From Piper betle (taxonomy: Eukaryota > Streptophyta > Magnoliopsida > Piperales > Piperaceae): a DNA stretch of 64,000 nt. The notes under the pieces were generated by a model that was not told where the DNA came from, made no database searches, and saw nothing but the letters and a program-made list of their open reading frames with translations. The stretch lies in NCBI GenBank assembly GCA_033002965.1, contig JAURVB010010314.1, positions 1-64,000 on the forward strand, given 5' to 3'. Below are positions 12,957 to 24,743 of the stretch, one piece after another. Within the stretch, counting starts at the first letter, position 1; each line of letters begins with the position of its first letter. The position numbers and the translations under genes are program-made.

Positions 12957-12984
<28 letters not shown>
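12957..12984. repeat. (AT)n microsatellite near the 5' end of a family D LTR
   Basis: A run of AT dinucleotides about 18 bp inside the LTR start. An AT run sits at the equivalent place in the LTR at 60071. Confidence 0.9.
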
Positions 12985-12987
<3 letters not shown>

Positions 12988-14830
12988 TTCCGGGTCTTCA
13001 CAAGAGACACATATATATAGTATAAGATCCCTACCCTAGCCCTATATATGTATGTATATGATTTTTGATGTTTTTATGGTGTGAATGAGAGGATAGATAC
13101 GAAGACCTTGTTAGTACTCCTCCCACCCAGAGTGGCTCAATATATAAGGTACTCAAACACAACGAGTTTCTAGAAATTGCAGCACTAACAACTAGTTTCT
13201 TGCCATCAGAGTACCATGACGGGCATCATACAAAAGACAATGTGATTGTATGTATGTCTAAATATATGTTTTGCCAAGCTTTTTAGATGGGCAATGTTAC
13301 TTAAAAGAGCCTGGAGTGTCTCTCCTATTTGTGATAAACTTGAGAGAATTTTTGGAAGTTTTAAGATTTCCTATGGATGTTTGAGCCATTGAATGGTTAG
13401 TTTTATCATTTAACTAGTTAAATGCAGACTTAGTGATCTTTTAATTACTGATGTTTTTCTATTATATACATAGGTATATTTTCTCACATTGGCTGGCACA
13501 AGCTGACAAATCGAGTTGTTTATGGAGATATCATTAGGTGATATAATATATTATGTATTTAGGGATAATCCTTTATGTTTATTGATGTATCATCGCTGAT
13601 GACTCATGCCTAAGTATGTATGATGTATAATGGTGTCCGTAATCTATATGATTTGTTGGTATGGTAGTGCATGTGTGTGATGTATATTTTAATTATGTAA
13701 CTAGTGGTTTATGCACTGTGATAAACTTTGGGGCATGTTACAAGCATTCTTCTCCAAGGTATGCTTAAGCTCAAAAGACTAGGTACTCATGAGAAGCAAT
13801 GCCAGATACTTAAACCTTTGTGGGTGCAGCTGTTGGTGATTGTTGACGAATGTAGACTAGAAGAGCTAACGTTTCATACCGCATGAAGGGTCTATGTAAA
13901 GACCAGGTGTTAGGATATGATACCTTAACACCTAAAGAAAGCCTTATGTTTATTTTTCTATTTCAGTTCAGGGTATATGAATTAGGTAACCTGATCCTCT
14001 TCTAACCCTTTTGTATGACTAGCAACATATTTTATTAGGTCATGTAATCATAAGGATGAAACTAAGAATAAAAAATTTTCCATGCATTTGATTCAAGCAT
14101 GCATCTCAGTGGCATTCTTTAAAGTTCCACCCCTTGGTTCTAGTGGGGGTCTCAGGTGGCCAATTTAGTAAACGTCAAAGCTCAGAGCTATAGTATGTGA
14201 TATGCATGCACACATAGTAGCTTTTGTACAACTTTTTATCTTAAGCCTCTTGGAGGGTTAAGATCCGTTTTCATGTATTTAGTGTGATTTAATAGTCTAA
14301 CGAATAGTTGACCAAGTCAAATATCACGATTAGGTTGGGCAACAAACAGAAATGAAGTGTTACACTTTCGCTATTACTTGTCCATCATTGATCTACTTAG
14401 GGGTACTAAAGTTTTATGTGGAACTAATATATTTGATGTGTGATCCTAATTAGCTCTTTACATTTAGCAACCTTACGGAAATATATATATTTGGGTTTGT
14501 TTCAGAAGATCTTAATTAATATAGATTCCGTAATCACAGTAGTTTCATTTCAAAATTATTATCAACGAATAGGTCAAAAATTAATCAATTATTATTTAGT
14601 TTATTAATTTAGATTATTAAGTCTTAGAACTGTAGGATTTGAATTTTCCTCTTGCAAGTTGTTTAATCAATAATATCCTCTTTTCTTTACTAAATAAATT
14701 GGGTAATTTGAAGAATTGGGATCAATTTAATGTAGCTTTCCTAATAATTGAAGCTTCTCTGGGATCAAACTTGCTTTTGTGTTTGTTCTATTGTATATTA
14801 ATTCGTGCACTTTACATTTTAATACCACAT

Positions 14831-16133
14831 TGTGAGATCCCTCAACTTAGTCTCACATCTAATACCTAATAGGAGAAGATCCTGTTTATAAGTGGGAATG
14901 GACTAGAGATCTTTAACTTCCGGGGTTCCCATTTTAAAGAAATGACTTAGCCCATTACGTTATACTTTGGGCTGGGTCGTTACAAATGGTATCAGAGCCG
15001 ACCTGGTTCCGTATTAGATGGTGGGATGGACTAGGGACGTTGGCTAGGTTACCGGTCACGGGCCAGAAAGGTCGTGGGCTGGGGTTAGCAACTGGCTAAG
15101 ACTAGAAATGCCGGCTAGGTTGCCGGTCACGGGCCAAAAAATGTCGCAGGCTGGGGATAGCAACGGGCCAAGAATAGAAACGTTGGCTAGGCTGCCGGTC
15201 ACGGGCTAGAAAGGACGTGGGTTGGGGTTAGCAACGGGCCAAGAATAGGCATTTCGGGGACGAAATTTCCTAAGGTGGGTGGATTGTGAGATCCCTCAAC
15301 TTAGTGCCACATCTAATACCTACTGAGAAAAGATCCTGTTTATAAGTGGGAATGGACTATAGATCTTTAACTTATAGGGTATACCCATTTTAAAGAAATG
15401 ACTTGGCCCATTACGTTGCACTTTGGGCTGGGTCGTTACAAATGGTATCAAAGCCGACCTGGTTCTGTGTTAGATGGTGGGCTGGATTAGAAACGTTGGC
15501 TAGGCTGCCGGTCATGGGCCAGAAAGGTCGTGGGCTGGGGCTAGCAACGGGCCAAGAATAGGCATTTCGGGGACTAAATTCCCTAAGGTGGGTGGATTGT
15601 GAGATCCCTCAACTTAGTCTCACATCTAATACCTACTGGGAGAAGATCCTGTTTATAAGTGGGAATGGACTAGAGATCTTTAACTTCCGGGGTACCCATT
15701 TTAAAGAAATGACTTAGCCCATTACGTTGCACTTTGGGCTGGGTTGTTACAAATGGTATCAGTGCCTACCTGGTTCCGTGTTAGATGGTGGGATCGACTA
15801 GGGGACGTTGGCTAGGCTGCCGATCACGGGCCAAAAAGGTCACGGGCTGGGGATAGCAACGGGCCAAGACTAGAAACGTTGGCTAGGCTGCCGGTCACGG
15901 GCCGAAAGGATGTGGGTTGGGGCTAGCAACGGGCAAAGAATAGGTATTTTGGGGACGAAATTTCCTATGGTGGGTGGATTGTGATATCCCTCAACTTAGT
16001 CTCACATCTAGTACCTTCTGGGAGAAGATCCTGTTTATAAGTGGGAATGGACTAGAGATCTTTAACTTCTGGGGTACCCATTTTAAAGAAATGACTTAGC
16101 CCATTACATTGCAATTTGGGCTGGGTCGTTACA
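14831..16133 (+). mobile_element. Tandem TRIM array: four LTRs, three internal regions
   Basis: LTRs are at 14831-14984, 15285-15440, 15598-15751 and 15980-16133. The internal regions are 300, 157 and 228 bp, corresponding to three, one and two copies of a 71-72-bp unit. A PBS follows each of the first three LTRs (first at 14987) and a PPT-like 'ggtgggtggat' precedes each of the last three. Flanks are cacat and aacat. The matching place in the right arm (about 33510) has no insertion. LTR 2 differs from LTRs 1, 3 and 4 at diagnostic sites, so the array is mosaic. Confidence 0.93.
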
Positions 16134-17327
16134 AACATCAGGAATGGTGAAGGGCTGTAAAGGATTGGAAACAACCTCAATTCTAACATGCATAATCTTT
16201 ATTAAGACCATTACATACGTTATCTCTTAAACGGACATGCATAACATTTGTATAACATAATTCATGAATTATGCATAAATATTAGAAAACACAAATAGAG
16301 TAACACTAATAAGCCGACGAAATATCACTAATAGATAGTCTTTATGCCCTTAAAACATGATATTAACATAATACGAGTCTCAATAATGGTCTACTAATAA
16401 AATACTAAGCAATAAAATAAAACTAGAACTAATGCAGACACTCTCCAACCTATTGCTGTTATGCTCCCGTACCTGCATACATACTAATATGTCTACTTAA
16501 TATCTCATTCAAGGTAATGACTTCACTACTTACATATATAGTAAACAATAATAAGCAAGTAAGACTAAACTCGTTCTATTAAACTCGATAAAACTCAACT
16601 AATCATCAATCAATATATTAATTAACTGAACATATGCATGCATGACAATAACATAACGTAAATAAGATTATTTATGTAGGTTGGTTAACCATCCTTGACA
16701 CTTAGCTAAATTACGCCCTTGTGACAAACAAGTTAGCTAGGTATTTTGTAGGTAAGGCTTTTGGAATGCCCTAATACTAAGTTAAGTAAGTAAACAAAAA
16801 GCACTGAGTTAAATACCCTTTCAACTAACTAGTTAGTCTTGGTATATCACTGTTATCAAACTAAGTCATTTGCCTATTTGAATTCTAGACTGTCGGCTCC
16901 ATAAGACATGGAAAACTAAGTAAAATTGTCTTAGTTCCTTACATAGGCTAACTACACCTTAGAAAAACTAAACTAGTTATTGACCTTTTGATCCCTAGGA
17001 TTGTGCCTTAATAGCTAAAAACACGTGTAAACAAAGGTACTAGGCCATTGGTGTATGTGCGTACATGGATGCCTCGTGCTTGAACTAATTACTGAATAAT
17101 TGTGCACCTAGGTGGGTTGATGTGTCTCGCATCTAAACTGCTAGGAAGATGTAAACCACAAGTGATCACGTGCAATATCAACACAGTAGCCTGTGTTAGC
17201 AGGGTAACGGCCCTTGCTTAGGGGAGATGCTCCAAACCCTCCAGCATAACAGGTCTGTTGAACCTGTTAGAACTAGCGTATCTTGGTATGAGTGTGTTAA
17301 CACATTAGGTTTCTAATGGAATCTAAC

Positions 17328-18912
17328 TGTAAAGACCCGGAAAAATTTTTTTTCATTAGCTGGTTAAGTATGAATTACCCGGTTAAATTGAAAAGTAATT
17401 TCTAATCGGACGATTCTAGTTGAATCAGTCGAGTCGAACACATTAATTATCCATTTAACCATTTAAATGAACCATACCATTTAAGAGGTTGAGTGAAAAG
17501 GTTAAGTGAACCGTGTTAATTACCCAATTACTCGGTTAAAGGAATTATGGTGAAAGGGTGCTTCCACAAACCCTAGCCGTCATTTATTCTTTATAAAAGG
17601 AGAAGGGGTCGTTGAACCTAGGAAATACCAATGGATGATGGGGTGTGAGAATTTAATGAAGGGGTCGTTGAACCTAGGAAATACCAATGGATGATGGGGT
17701 ATGAGAATTTAATGGAGGGAATGGTTGAAGTGTATATATATGCAGGAGGAGGGAGTATTTCATCCCTCATCTCCGTCCCAGGCGACCTCCCCATTACTGT
17801 GTGAGTATTTCATCCCTCATCTCCGTCCCAGCGACCTCCCATTACTGTATTAGGGTTCACGGGTCACAGTCAGACGTAATCACAAATCAGGTACGTATAA
17901 TAGGTAGAACATCGTATTTTCCTTGTTGGTAGCCTAGGTCGGCCTGAGCCCAGATTCGACTACCATGCACCGAGTGCAACCGGGGTCAATGAATTGACTC
18001 AGTCCGACACTGGGTCGTGTTATGTGCGTGAATTTTGTAATGCATCGACATTATTTTGGAGTAGTGATAGCCACCCCATAAAAAGGCTACGGCCGGGGTG
18101 AGTGAGGCACAGCGATTCCTCCATCGCAATGAGAGTGCAGTGATAGCCGCCCCATAAAAAGGCTACGGCCGGGGTGTGTGAGGCACTGGCACTAGAATTG
18201 GTAGTGAGAGCTTCCCCACAAACGAGGCATAGCAATCACCTGAGTGCAGTGATAGCCGCCCCACAAAAAGGCTACGGCCGGGGTGTGCAAGGCATTGGCA
18301 CTGGAGTGCAGTGATAGCCTCCCCATAAAAAGGCTACAGCCGGGGTGTGCGAGGCACTGGCACTAGAATTGGTAGTGAGAGCTTCCCCACAAACGGGGCA
18401 TAGCAATCACCCGAGTGCAGTGATAGCTACCCCACAAAAAGGCTACGGCCGAGGTGTGCGAGGCACTGGCACTGGAGACGGTAGTGGTAGCCTCCCACAA
18501 AAAGGCTACGGCCGGGGTGTGCGGATCACAGCGGATACCTCCTCCGCATTGTTTTGGAGTATAGCGGAATCGCTCCACCGCATATTAAAATAAACATAAG
18601 GAAATAGTGGAATGTACTTGTTTTGTTTTATCTATTATACTACTTAGTGTTGTAATCACTAACGCGGAATTGCCTCCGCAGGTGTGCAGATACGAGATTA
18701 GGTGATTGACATCCAGAGTATGGAGCAAAATAAATATGAGGACTCCTTTTTTATTTAATTGAGAAATAAGTGTGGCTGCTGGGAAACGGTCCAAGACTGT
18801 GGGATCTTTATATATGTTATTATTTATAAAAATGTTTGACATAATTACTTTACTTTTGAGTAACACCTAGCCAGTTAGGCCCACAATATCGTGAAAATGG
18901 CGGGTCGTTACA
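17328..18912 (+). mobile_element. Family D solo LTR with perfect TSD
   Basis: It starts TGTAAAGACCCGG and ends GGGTCGTTACA, with ctaac immediately before (17323-17327) and after (18913-18917). No PBS follows, so it is a solo LTR left by LTR-LTR recombination. Inside are a U3 with repeated 'acccggttaa'-like motifs, a TATA-like 'tttataaaagg' near 17590, duplicated ~56-bp and ~50-bp segments at 17606-17715 and 17752-17850, the 'gactcagtccgacactggg' block, a minisatellite, and a tail with 'ggtccaagactgtggga'. Confidence 0.93.
18061..18540. repeat. Minisatellite inside a family D LTR ('ggctacggccggggtg' type)
   Basis: Six occurrences of 'aaaaaggctacggccggggtg'-like cores with variable spacers carrying 'gaggcactggcact' and 'gagagcttccccacaaac'. 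Two unit types alternate irregularly. Confidence 0.85.
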
Positions 18913-19179
18913 CTAACAGGGTTGGAATAGATTGAGGGCCCTAGTCTCAATATATGTGGATTAGGATACTGAGATCACTTGTCTTAATTGCTCTTGAAGG
19001 GGTTGATTCCTTATCTCAGAGAAAGAGACACTTTAATATTTTTCCCTTATTCTCAAATGAGAATTACAATTCATACTTACAGGGTGATAAGCGGCTCTTT
19101 CTAAAGTAATACTTAGTTACACAAATGACCCTTGGCCAAACTTGACTCTTAATAGCACTGAACTACTTCCCCCTAAGAA

Positions 19180-19800
19180 GAACCTTTACCTCAATGTTCG
19201 AATCAGCCACCTTTGTGAATGTGGCGATAATCCAACACATGGGATGCAATAGGATCTAGCTCTCTTGTAACCGCATATCATGGTAGAGATGCCAAAATAG
19301 ATGTAGATTTACCAACCATTGCTTTCAACTTCAAAACATGAAACACAGGGTGAACGGTAGCTTCATCTGGAAGATTCAACTGATATGAAACGTCTCCAAT
19401 CTCCTCTAACACCTTGTAGGGTCCATGGCACTGTTTAGGATGATCACTCACATAGCACTGTAATTGAGTCTCCAAAAATGATTTAGGGCTTCAGTATATC
19501 CATCAGTCCAGGGGTAATCTGCAGTACTCATTTTGAAGGTAGTATACCTTGTAATTTAAAGAACTCCTTTCAGAAAGCACTAAGGAATAGAGAACCTCGA
19601 TCACTGAAAATGGATTTTGGCATTTCATGGTGCTAGGCTACGTGATGAACAAACTGCTCAGTGTCTTACAAATTATTTGTACAACGTACCGACAACATTT
19701 TTGTTTGTAGGAAGAAATATCTTGACCTATGTAATATTGTTGTTACCCCAACCCCTCAACCTAGCACTTTTAAGTCTTGGCCTATTCCAATCTTGTCTTT
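19180..19800 (-). pseudogene. Reina-like gypsy integrase remnant, left arm
   Basis: The minus strand carries parts of the integrase core and the C-terminal segment (19278-19475; 'GPYKVLEEIGDVSYQLNLP', then 'VHPVFHVLKLK'), the pattern before the chromodomain in plant chromoviruses. The Trp codon expected after 'SAF' is TGA. Relative to the right arm about 290 bp of integrase are deleted (junction near 19435), fusing the core to the C-terminal part. Many stops and frameshifts; a dead copy. Confidence 0.75.
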
Positions 19801-20111
19801 AACATTCATATCTTCTAAACTTTGAGCAATCTTTAGGTTTTTAGTACTTCATTGTATCCACAAGAACTAAATCGGATGCCTCTCTAGTCCCTACACCCTT
19901 AGGAAGCTGTCAAAAGTAGTTTTTTTAATATTAACTCTCATTATTGACGTTCACCCACAACCCATTTTGTATGCACCCATAATTACTTACCATAAAAAAT
20001 GATGAAAATTAATTCTATAGAAGAAATTTACCATGGGATGGAGGAAGACTTTCAACAAGGTAGGATGAGATTGGATTTGCAAGTTATGTGAAAAGCATAG
20101 CTCTATACCAC

Positions 20112-20726
20112 TGTTAATGACCCAGCCTAAAATGCAACATAATGAGCTAAGTCATTCCTTATAAAATAGTTAACCAAGTTAAAGATCTATAGTCTACTCC
20201 CACTTATAAAGTGGATCTTATCCAAGTAGGTATTAGATGTGGGACTAAGTTGAGAGATCTTACATTTCACCCACCTTAGGAAATTTTATCCTTGAAATTC
20301 TTATATTAGGCCAGTTGCTAGCCGTAGCCCACGACATTCTTTGGCCTATGACCGGTAGCCTAGTCAACATCCTGAGTCTAGCCCACCATCTAACATAAAA
20401 CCAAAAGCTCTAATACGGTTTGCAACAACCCAGCCCAAAGTTCAACATAATGGGCTAAATTATTTCTTCAAAGGTGGTTATCCAAGTTAAAGATCTATAG
20501 TCCATTCCCACTTATAAATAAGATCTTATCCCAATAGGTATTATATATGGGACTAAGTTAAGGGATCTCACCATCAACCCACCTTAGGAAATTTTGTCCC
20601 TGAAATTCTACACTCGTCCCATTACTAGCCTCAGCACGTCCTTCTCTGCCGTGACTGGCATCCTTAACCAATGTCCCTAGTCCAGCCCACCATCTAACAT
20701 GGAACCAAGTTGCTCTAATACCATTT
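20112..20726 (-). mobile_element. Degenerate TRIM tandem cluster
   Basis: Minus-strand LTRs at 20112-20264 and 20421-20571, each followed by an internal region of about 155 bp with 'ccaccttaggaaatttt' and 'ccaccatctaacat'. PBS remnants read 'gctctaatac'. The LTRs carry the older-subfamily block 'gttaaccaagttaaag'. It is absent from the right arm and fused at its right edge to a family D LTR. Confidence 0.8.
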
Positions 20727-21773
20727 ATAATGATCCGCCCGTTCTAAGCCATGAGCCAAGTGTTACTATATAAACCTATGTGTCTCATAAATTAATTTTT
20801 TATTAATTTTTAAGATTTTAAATAAATGCATGACATAAAGTTTAATATAACAAATGCTTAGAATAATCTAAGCCCCATGAACCGAACCAAAATCCCACTG
20901 CTATGCAAACAATCTAGAATTACAATAATAAATAAGAAAAAAACAAAGTCAAACAACATAGTCCTCTAGCCATCTTTTTATGCTCACATAAGCGGAGGTA
21001 ATTCCACGTTAGTGATAAAAATACTAAGTCATATAATTACAAGAAATAAGCTAATATATTCTACAATATTTGAATTTAACTCTTCTAGTGTCGAGCTCTT
21101 ATTATGCCGGAAGGGGCGGCCACCCCATCACCTACAATCCCCTGTATGCGCTCACACACTATGTAGCTCACGACCTGTAGTTACCAATATTTACCATTTA
21201 CTCACCCTCTCGGTATCACAAGTGCATAACGAGCCATCTTGAGCCATTTCGCCCTGTCACCACTTTCAGCATAGGGGCAAGTATTTAATCTCTCAAAAAT
21301 TTTAAGGGTGCTGCCTTGTGTCGAACGAACTGAGTCAATTCTTTGACCCTGGTGCGCACATGGTAGAATTCAAGAAGTCGCTACATTAAATTTTTTAGAA
21401 AAGAACGTAATTGCACATAACTATATTAAATATTAACAATTTATGTGATAACGAAAAGTCAAAAATTGACTATTAAGTTAATATGAATAACTGTCAAATC
21501 GCACTCACAACTCCCAATCCCAAAAATTTAATAAATAAAACTTATTTAAAATCATCCGTAAATTCCACTGTACTGATACACTAAAGGTAATATTTTATAA
21601 TTTATAATATTGATATCTCAAAATTAATTAAATTAAATAATATTTAATATTCGTGTTAAGATTTACATAACCCTAAATAAAATAACGTAATTACTTTCAG
21701 AATTTTACAATCTCCCTAGCATGGGAATTTTCGTTCTCGAAAATATAATAAGGAGAAAAATTGGGGTTTTACA
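20727..21773 (-). mobile_element. Degenerate family D LTR with PPT and a stub of internal sequence
   Basis: The plus strand opens with 'taatgatccgcccg', the decayed complement of the family D 3' terminus, passes 'gcggaggtaattccacgtt' and 'ctgagtcaattctttgacc', and reaches the LTR 5' terminus at 21709 (minus strand TGTAAAATTC). Beyond it lies PPT sequence 'gctagggagat' and 'tttcgagaacgaaaa', then another TGTAAAACCCC at 21773. It may be an element reduced to a 5' LTR tip, PPT and 3' LTR. Absent from the right arm. Confidence 0.6.
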
Positions 21774-21779
21774 CCAAAT

Positions 21780-22500
21780 GTTGAGAAAGTGAAGGAGTGA
21801 GGGTAAAGTCCATGAAGAGTTCAGTCTTCAACCTCTCTACTATCTGAAATTATGGCCGACTCACCATCGAAGAGCAACACAATGCCGCGTTCTGTTCATG
21901 TCATGATAACGCACCTGTAACTACATTGTCCTTACCTTGCTGATAAATGATCTCATAATCAAATCCCATCAATTCAGTGAGCCTTTTTTTGCGTGCCGCT
22001 ATAGTAAATCATTGCGCAAGGAGTTATTTCAATCTACATTGACCTGTTTTTACGGTAAAATGTTGACCTAGTAAATATGGGCGCCATTTCTAAACTCTTG
22101 AAATGGCCAACATTTCTATTTCATAGGTCCATAATCCTTGACCTCGGCCTGATGGAATATGACTAGAAAAAGCAATTGGTTTTCCCTTTTGCATTAATAC
22201 AGTCCCAATCCCATTGCCACTAGGATTATATTCTAACTCAAAAGGAATACTTAAATCTGGAAGTGCCAATTCTGGAGTAGTTGTGAAAGCTGATTTTAAT
22301 GCCCTAAATGCCTCTTCTGCTTGGTCAGACCACCGAAAACCATATTTTTTTAAAAGATTACTTAATGGGGAAGCAATCTTCACATAATCTTGTAAAAAAC
22401 AACGATAATACCTTGTTAACCCAAGAAAACCATGAAGAGCTCGAATTGTCATGGGAGTGGACCACTCCACCATGGTCTGAATCTTCCTTGAATATGTTGC
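21780..22500 (-). pseudogene. Reina-like gypsy RT C-terminus and RNase H remnant, left arm
   Basis: The minus strand reads through the RT thumb and RNase H start: 'MVEWSTPMTIRALHGFLGLT', 'YYRCFLQDYVKIASPLSNLL', 'WSDQAEEAFRALKSAF', 'LALPDLSIPFELEYNPSGNG'. The RNase H Asp expected before 'ASGNG' is Asn here. The frame runs 127 residues (22090-22473). Downstream, 'LMGFDYE'-type sequence near 21960 marks the RNase H end. The RT palm is missing because a family C LTR abuts at 22525. Confidence 0.85.
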
Positions 22501-22524
22501 TACACATGTCCTCTAGACAATTTG

Positions 22525-24060
22525 TCCTAGGTTATAACACCAATTTGGTTCCCCTGCGAACCGAACTGGAAATGCCACCAGCGACCTAATCGTTTGCTAA
22601 TAAACTTAATTAAATTAATCCAACTCTGATCTAACCTCAGCGTCTCAAGATAGAGATGCAAATATTCAATGCATGGATGAAATGATTAGGCTCTATCATG
22701 ATACTTGATGAATACTATGATATATAATGCATTCAAAACAAAGCAAACTCATTAAAAGTTCAAAATAAATAACATTTTTTAAAAACAAAACAAACAGAGC
22801 CTCCCCAAAAGTACAGTAGGTACCACCGTGTCAACAACAAACAATAGATATATGTAGCAATATAATATAAAATATTTCCAAAACATTCTTTTCTCACAAT
22901 ATTCACATTATAATAATTTTTATTCTTCTAAGGTGAAAGTTTGTTCAGTTCTGTTTACAATTATAATCACATGCAAAATATTTCATGGTTTTCTCACAAC
23001 ACACATGCGATAAAACATTCCAGTATATATATCCAAACCAATACTAACAGCCCATCACATCACATTGTCATTCATTGCATACGGCAAGTACATATGTGCA
23101 TAGTGCATTGCTGCACCTCTGCAACCTTGACAGATCTTAGTCATTCTTGTGCTCACTTACATATGTAATACAAAAATGACAATAACGAGTGTTACTAGTT
23201 CATAAATAACTAATAATCAAACTGGCACAAGAAACTTGACTGTCTAGTTAAATGAAATCATTCATATACTTTTGCATTAGAATCTTTCATAAGGGCACTA
23301 ATGAGGAAAATCACTAAATGAGTTGTCAGCCTCAGGTTCGATAGTGTTCCATTCTAAATCTTTAGATGCCTCAACAAATTTTCAAACTGTCCCTTACACG
23401 GGAAAATCAATTATCCGAAAGCCATCTATATCCTCTGTATCACTCCTGAGCCTGAGCATACAAACCAAGCATTCCCAGGTAGGTGCCTTATTGTACCGAT
23501 GGAAACCACAAGTCTAGGCATGCGCTGCTTTGCAGTACCTATAATCTTTGGCAAACTCTCAGGAATGGAACGGGCCCCTCACCCATTAACAGCCCGCTTT
23601 GACCAGCACATGCCCACTCGCGGTGCATGGTAGTCTACTTTCCTTGTCTTACATCTCACTAGAAAATCTGAAAAAATTATATGTACATAGGTCTGGGTAG
23701 TGATTGTAATATAGTAAGCCTGAAGGCATCATGATCTGGATCTAAGTTTTCAAAAACTAACTCAAGGGATCTCATCCTCAAGAGCTATTAATCTAGAATT
23801 TCATACGACTAAATAGATTGCATGGAGAGGGATACGATAAATCCACCACTCAACATGTCTACTTACCTAATAGCTCATAATCTTTACATACACATCAAAA
23901 CTAAAAGCTAATGTCCACTATAATGCATTAACACATCCTATTTCACACTCACATCAAAACACTCACAATCCTATTCACAACATGAGTTTTTCTAAGTAGC
24001 ATTACAATTAATTAACCATTCATATTTAATTTACTTAATTAGATCATTAGTGTTTATTTC
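22525..24060 (-). repeat. Family C LTR, left-arm copy
   Basis: On the minus strand it ends 'ggtgttata', directly abutting RT coding sequence, just as the right-arm copy ends 'gaggtgttaca' at 27017. It matches 25475-27017 on the opposite strand throughout. No coding potential. The inner part of the LTR (see 24744) is missing in this arm. Confidence 0.7.
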
Positions 24061-24400
24061 TGTTCTGTAGGTAATTATGGTATGAGATGTAGTGAGAGCT
24101 GCTGGCAGGGCAATGCAAGTTATAGCTACTTGACCTCGCTGAGATTTTTACTAGAGATAGCAATATCCAAGGCCATATCAATAAGAATAGGGAGCACAAC
24201 AGAGATGTCGAATAGATGCACTAGTTGTTATGAGGGCTATGGATGGCCAAGGTTAGGAGAACAGACCACCTTTCTATCCAAATTACCAATGTCATCATGG
24301 AGGTGAGTATGGATTAGGTATGAATGCATGTTATAGTTGCGGTCAACCAGGACATTTTGCCAAAGAATGCAAAGTAGGAACCCACAACTATGATATCTGG
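24061..24400 (+). pseudogene. Gypsy gag remnant with CCHC zinc knuckle (centre of the inverted duplication)
   Basis: At 24329-24370 one frame reads CYSCGQPGHFAKEC, a canonical CX2CX4HX4C nucleocapsid knuckle of Ty3/gypsy gag. Upstream a 74-residue frame (24082-24306) could hold more gag but is out of phase with the knuckle. No pol follows; a family C LTR end begins near 24480. It sits in the non-duplicated centre between the arms. Confidence 0.75.
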
Positions 24401-24479
24401 TCCGCGTATCAGGACTCCCACACAGTAAGTTTTTAAAGGTGATGCCCTGTATCGGAACTCCCACATAGTAATTTTTAAG

Positions 24480-24743
24480 GATGATGCCCCGTGTCGGGAC
24501 TCTATCCGTTTTGTTTTAAAAATAGTTATTTTCTTTAAACTTTTTATTTGTTTGGTTTGTTTTATACGTGATTGCAAATTATAGCATGCATCTAGAACCA
24601 TGATAGTGCCTAAGCATATCATCCATGCATAACTGAGGTTAAATCTAGGTCAGCTTAACTGAATCAAGTAAATGAGTAAATGGTTTGGTCCCCGGTAGCA
24701 TTTTTGGGTTGGTTCACCAATGAACCGAAACAGGCTATTACAT
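24480..24743 (+). repeat. Family C LTR 3'-end fragment
   Basis: It matches 26750-27017 in direct orientation ('ttgttttaaaaatag', 'gcatgcatctagaacca', 'ggttggttcaccaatgaacc', ending 'gctattaca'). It is preceded by two imperfect copies of 'gatgccctgtatcgg...actccc'. The terminus resembles the end of family B at 50636, so B and C LTRs are probably related. Confidence 0.65.

Larger units (their letters stand above)
11454..13002 (-). mobile_element. Family D solo LTR
   Basis: Plus-strand ends are TGTAACGACC and GGTCTTCACA, the complement of an LTR running TGTGAAGACCCGG to GGTCGTTACA. No PBS or internal sequence follows either end. Flanks agaca and agaga suggest a 5-bp duplication with one change, and the right arm has an uninterrupted site near 35260. 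From the LTR start it contains an (AT)n run, a U3 with 'cccgg' and 'ggttaa' motifs, a leader, 'gactcagtccgacactggg', a minisatellite and a conserved tail. It is a 1.55-kb non-coding relic. Confidence 0.85.
6300..24060 (-). repeat. Left arm of a large inverted duplication
   Basis: Read on the minus strand from 24060 down to 6300, this is colinear with 25475-40275 on the plus strand. Matching anchors include 23560-23640 with 25860-25950, 22525-22660 with 26890-27017, 19490-19690 with 28200-28400, 16134-17327 with 32490-33500, 13740 with 34570, 10600 with 36070, 9190 with 37120, 7330 with 38530, and 6330-6480 with 39210-39342 plus 40155-40275. Identity by eye is roughly 75-85%. Arm-specific insertions are at 8293, 11454, 14831, 17328 and 20112-21773. 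The remaining sequence (6300-11453, 13003-14830, 16134-17327) is non-coding, with a pyrimidine-rich leader-like tract at 9350-9500. Confidence 0.85.
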
